From contig JAJRUM010000019.1 in assembly GCA_024277815.1 (NCBI GenBank), forward strand, positions 1-64,000: 64,000 bases of DNA. Direction: 5' to 3'. The position numbers and the translations under genes are program-made. Source of the DNA: Gammaproteobacteria bacterium (GTDB lineage Bacteria; Pseudomonadota; Gammaproteobacteria; Xanthomonadales; SZUA-36). The notes beneath the pieces are model-generated. The model was not told the origin of the DNA, searched no databases, and saw only the letters and a program-made list of their open reading frames with translations. Of this stretch, positions 60,353 through 64,000 are shown piece after piece (the stretch's first letter is position 1; every line of letters starts with the position of its first letter).

Positions 60353-62734
60353 ATGATACTGATAAAGCGCACAGGCATACCGTGTCAACACCTCGCCCTG
60401 CTGGCAGCGTTGCTGGGTATTGTATTGAGCCTGCTTGTTGCGGCCTCGGCCCATGCCGGTCCTTCGGGCCAGCCAACGGCGGTTGGCCAGTACGGGATTA
60501 TTCCTGTACCCGCCTACCTGCAGGCAAGGCCGGGCAAATTTACGCTGACGCGCGACACACAACTATTGATCAACAAACAGCAGGCACGTGACGTTGCCGA
60601 TTACTTGCAGGCGCTGATTGTTCCTGCAACCGGCTTCAAGCTGGAAATACTTGCTGCTGAAACGCCACAGGAAAACTCCATCAGCCTGCTGATTACCGAT
60701 GGCTTCGACTCTCCGGAAGCCTATGAACTCAGCGTGGACTCCCGGCAAGTCATCATCAGCGCAGCCAGTTCTAAGGGCTTGTTTTATGGTGTCCAGAGTT
60801 TGCGCCAGATGTTGCCTGCAGAAATCGAAAGCGCTTACCCCTTCAATACCGTGCAATGGCAACTTGCCGGCGTACTGATCAGAGACCAGCCAGCGTATCC
60901 TTACCGCGGCATGCACCTGGATGTAAGCCGCCATTTCTTTTCCGCAGCGTTCATCAAGCGTTACATTGATTTTCTGGCACTGCACAAAATGAATTATTTC
61001 CATTGGCACCTGACCGATGACCAGGGCTGGCGAATCGAGATCAAGAAGTACCCCCGGCTGACTTCCGTCGGCAGCACGCGTCCACGCACCATGCTTTCTC
61101 ACCCCTATGACAGGGAGCCCCGCTTTTATGACAATACGGCTGTCAGCGGCTTCTACACCCAGCAGGATATCCGTGAAATTGTCGAGTACGCCCGGCGGCG
61201 GCAGGTGACCATCGTTCCTGAAATAGATGTTCCGGGACACACGTCCGCGCTATTGGCAGCCTACCCGGAGTACGCCTGCGTTAAAAAAGATTTTGAAGTT
61301 AAAACAGAGTTTCACATTTTTCGTGACGTTATGTGCCCCACGGAAGCGAGCTTTGCTTTTCTGCAAGATGTGTTTGCTGAAGTCGCTGCCCTGTTCCCCG
61401 GGCCCTATATTCATATTGGCGGGGACGAGGTCATCAAGGACCAGTGGAAAACCTGTGAAAGCTGCACGGCGCTGATGCGCGCCGAAGGTCTGGAAAACTA
61501 TCAGCAACTGCAAAGCTACTTTGTGCACCGGGTCGAGGACATCATCAACGGCCTCGGCAAAAAGATGGCTGGCTGGGAAGAGATTCTTGAGGGCGGTATC
61601 AACCCCAGCGCTACAATTACCACCTGGCTGATGCCCGGACAGGCCATCAATGCAGTGAAGGCAGGCCACGATGTCATTATCGGCGCCAGTGAACGCCTGT
61701 ACTTCAACCAGTTTGAGTCCCTGTCGCTGGACGAGCCGATGTCATCCAGCTGGCAGCCACCGATATCACTGCGGGATGTGTACGAACTTGAACCCCTGCC
61801 CGAAGGACTGACACCGGCACAGGCCAAACATATCATCGGCGCTCAAGGCCATGTCTGGGGTAACTTTATCAAGACACCGGCACAAGTAGAGAATGCTGCG
61901 TTGCCGCGCATGAGCGCGCTTTCGGAGGCTCTCTGGTCCTCACCGGACAACCGTGCATGGCCGAACTTTCTGTTGCGACTGGAGCGCTTCTACCAACGCC
62001 TGGACCGACTGGGAATCAATGCATCAAGAGCCGTTTATAAAGTTTCCGCTGAACACCAGTTGATGGGTACAGACATGGAGTTGCGCCTGCACGTTGAGGG
62101 GGCTGAGACCATCATTCGCTATACGCTGGACGGATCTGAGCCCAATACCCATTCCGCACGCTATAAGGAACCACTGATACTCAAGCAGGACACTGTCGTC
62201 AGGGCGGCAGGGCAGAACCCGCGAAGCGGTACACTCTACGGCGCATTCAGGCTGTCATTCATAAAGCACAAGGCGCTGGGTAAAAAACTGGTTTTTAGCC
62301 ACCCGCCAAAGACCAACTACAAGCCTGGCCCGCTGGTGACAATCCTCGATGGCGCACTTGCCCATGACCGGATTTTCCACCCGACGGAGTGGGCCGAGTT
62401 CAATGACGGTGACCTGGACGCAGTCATAGATTTTGCCAGCAAAACACGCCTGCGGTACGTTGGGTTTGGTTTTGATGCCGGCCAGTACCGGCGCCTGAAC
62501 CGGCCACAGGGCGTACAAGTCCTGGTCTCAGATGACGCTGAACACTGGCGAACGGTGGCCTCGGTAAATGAAGAAGAAATCAGGCTGAGCAGCCCTTTTC
62601 TGGGTATTGATTTTCCCGCTGTGGAGGCTCGCTACCTCAGGGTGATCGCAAAAAACAGGCGGCAGGTGTATAGCACCCGCCTGGAAAAAACGCTGCCGGT
62701 TTCAATTTTTATTGATGAAATAATCGTACGCTGA
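60353..62734 (+). CDS. Exported beta-N-acetylhexosaminidase, GH20, with additional C-terminal domains
   Basis: YRGMHLDVSRHFF; YFHWHLTDDQGWRIEIKKYPRLT; VPEIDVPGHTSALLAAYPE; YIHIGGDEVIKDQW; C-terminal chitobiase-like and discoidin-like segments. Confidence 0.94.
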   Translation: MILIKRTGIPCQHLALLAALLGIVLSLLVAASAHAGPSGQPTAVGQYGIIPVPAYLQARPGKFTLTRDTQLLINKQQARDVADYLQALIVPATGFKLEILAAETPQENSISLLITDGFDSPEAYELSVDSRQVIISAASSKGLFYGVQSLRQMLPAEIESAYPFNTVQWQLAGVLIRDQPAYPYRGMHLDVSRHFFSAAFIKRYIDFLALHKMNYFHWHLTDDQGWRIEIKKYPRLTSVGSTRPRTMLSHPYDREPRFYDNTAVSGFYTQQDIREIVEYARRRQVTIVPEIDVPGHTSALLAAYPEYACVKKDFEVKTEFHIFRDVMCPTEASFAFLQDVFAEVAALFPGPYIHIGGDEVIKDQWKTCESCTALMRAEGLENYQQLQSYFVHRVEDIINGLGKKMAGWEEILEGGINPSATITTWLMPGQAINAVKAGHDVIIGASERLYFNQFESLSLDEPMSSSWQPPISLRDVYELEPLPEGLTPAQAKHIIGAQGHVWGNFIKTPAQVENAALPRMSALSEALWSSPDNRAWPNFLLRLERFYQRLDRLGINASRAVYKVSAEHQLMGTDMELRLHVEGAETIIRYTLDGSEPNTHSARYKEPLILKQDTVVRAAGQNPRSGTLYGAFRLSFIKHKALGKKLVFSHPPKTNYKPGPLVTILDGALAHDRIFHPTEWAEFNDGDLDAVIDFASKTRLRYVGFGFDAGQYRRLNRPQGVQVLVSDDAEHWRTVASVNEEEIRLSSPFLGIDFPAVEARYLRVIAKNRRQVYSTRLEKTLPVSIFIDEIIVR

Positions 62735-62846
62735 CGGGAATGCTTGTCAGGCACGACCATAGAATCTCCCGGCGACCGGGCAGGCCAGGCTTGTACCGTT
62801 GCACAAACCTGTCGGCGCAACCGGCTGCCAACGTTATACTGCAGGC

Positions 62847-64000
62847 ATGCAAAAAGGCAGCGCGGTCGATTTAAGTCCTTTTCTGGGCCGGCTTGTGGCC
62901 AGACACCCGGAGTGGCTCGAAGAACTACGGGCATCAGGCCGGCTTGAGCACAGCAGCCCACCAAGTCCTGGGTCTCTGACTGCCGAGCAGGACAGCAACG
63001 ATCTGGATGCTGCTCTGCGCAAGTTTCGCAACCGTGAAATGCTGCGCATCATCTGGCGTGACTTGAACGCGCTGGCAAGCGTCCAGGAAACCCTTACCGA
63101 CCTCAGTGCGCTGGCAGATGTTTGCCTGCAGGCGGCGGTCAACCATCACTCAGCGCAGCTTGAAGACAAACATGGCATTCCCCGCAATGTTGACGGCCGG
63201 CAGCAAAAACTAATCATTATCGGCCTTGGTAAACTCGGCGGGTTTGAGCTCAACATGTCTTCCGATATCGACATCATTTTCTGTTATGCCGAAAGTGGTG
63301 TCTGCGACGGCCGCCGGGGCCTGGCGAATGAGCAGTTCTTTACCCGCCTGGCACGCAAGGTCATTCACAGCCTGGCAACCATAACCGCTGATGGGTTTTG
63401 TTTCCGTGTCGACACCCGCTTGCGCCCATTCGGCGATTCCGGGCCATTGGTCAGCAGTTTTGCTGCGCTGGAGCAGTACTACCAGAGAGAAGGTCGCGAC
63501 TGGGAGCGCTACGCACTGATCAAGGCACGGCCAGTTGCTGGCGACCAGGATGGCGGTAAACAGTTACTGGACATGCTCAGGCCTTTTGTCTACCGCCGCT
63601 ACATCGACTTCGGTGCCATTGAGGCTTTGCACGACATGCACCAGAATGTTCGTGAAGACGCCTTGCGTAAAGGCCGGCTGGACGATATCAAACGCGGTCC
63701 TGGCGGCATCCGCGAGATCGAGTTCCTGGTGCAAACCTTTCAGCTGCTCCGCGGCGGGCGCGAACCGGCACTACAAACACCTTCCTTGTTGTCTGCTCTG
63801 GACCAGTTACAAAAACTTCAGTTATTGCCAACACCTGTAACGGACGAACTGCGTTCTGCATACTGTTATCTGCGCCGGGTGGAAAATTGCATCCAGGCCT
63901 TGCATGACCAGCAAACCCATACGGTCCCTGGTGGTGAAGACGGTTTGAGGGTTGCAATAGCGATGGGTTGCGCCACCAGCGATGCTTTTCACAGCCAGCT
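62847..64000 (+). CDS. glnE: Bifunctional glutamine-synthetase adenylyltransferase/deadenylase, N-terminal part (truncated by window edge)
   Basis: Forward reading from ATG 62847: MQKGSAVDLSPFLGRLVARHPEWL...LIIIGLGKLGGFELNMSSDIDIIFCY...RVDTRLRPFGDSGPLV...YYQREGRDWERYALIKARPVAGD...GPGGIREIEFLVQTFQLLRGGR; not in ORF track as it runs off the window. Confidence 0.95.
   Translation, partial: MQKGSAVDLSPFLGRLVARHPEWLEELRASGRLEHSSPPSPGSLTAEQDSNDLDAALRKFRNREMLRIIWRDLNALASVQETLTDLSALADVCLQAAVNHHSAQLEDKHGIPRNVDGRQQKLIIIGLGKLGGFELNMSSDIDIIFCYAESGVCDGRRGLANEQFFTRLARKVIHSLATITADGFCFRVDTRLRPFGDSGPLVSSFAALEQYYQREGRDWERYALIKARPVAGDQDGGKQLLDMLRPFVYRRYIDFGAIEALHDMHQNVREDALRKGRLDDIKRGPGGIREIEFLVQTFQLLRGGREPALQTPSLLSALDQLQKLQLLPTPVTDELRSAYCYLRRVENCIQALHDQQTHTVPGGEDGLRVAIAMGCATSDAFHSQ

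Noticed and set aside
61809-61822. TGACACCGGCACAG resembling the LacI operator inside GH20
   Set aside because: Imperfect, not palindromic and deep in coding sequence; likely coincidental.

Overview
Dense chromosomal window from a Gram-negative, probably gammaproteobacterial, genome. I see no tRNA or rRNA genes, CRISPR arrays, transposases or phage genes. Positions 1-29.6 kb are mostly housekeeping: dsbD (partial), a TetR-RND efflux locus, trkA/trkH, an H+-pyrophosphatase and a PPi-type phosphofructokinase, adk, mpl, hemL, rubredoxin, an acyl-CoA dehydrogenase, an ECF sigma/DUF4252 operon and groESL. Positions 29.6-62.7 kb form a carbohydrate-catabolic island: kdgK-eda, a DhaKL-type kinase, aco-like E1/E2 genes, MFS, LuxR, DUF3604, nagB-nagA, a TonB receptor, a GH2 beta-glucuronidase-like enzyme, a LacI regulator, then uxaC-dctPQM-uxaA-uxuB-uxuA-dctPQM-GH20. 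The right edge is a partial glnE. The most interesting signals are: (i) a probable exo-hydrolytic GlcA/GlcNAc-polymer utilisation island with two complete TRAP transporters and repeated TGACACCGGTGTCA-type operators; (ii) an ECF sigma / predicted anti-sigma / paired DUF4252 operon in which the anti-sigma-like gene is interrupted by one in-frame UAG; (iii) a pyrophosphate energy module; (iv) a DhaKL + aco-like dehydrogenase + KDG/KDPG gene cluster; (v) a 65-nt nested palindrome at a convergent gene junction. All calls come from reading sequence and motifs; no database search was run.
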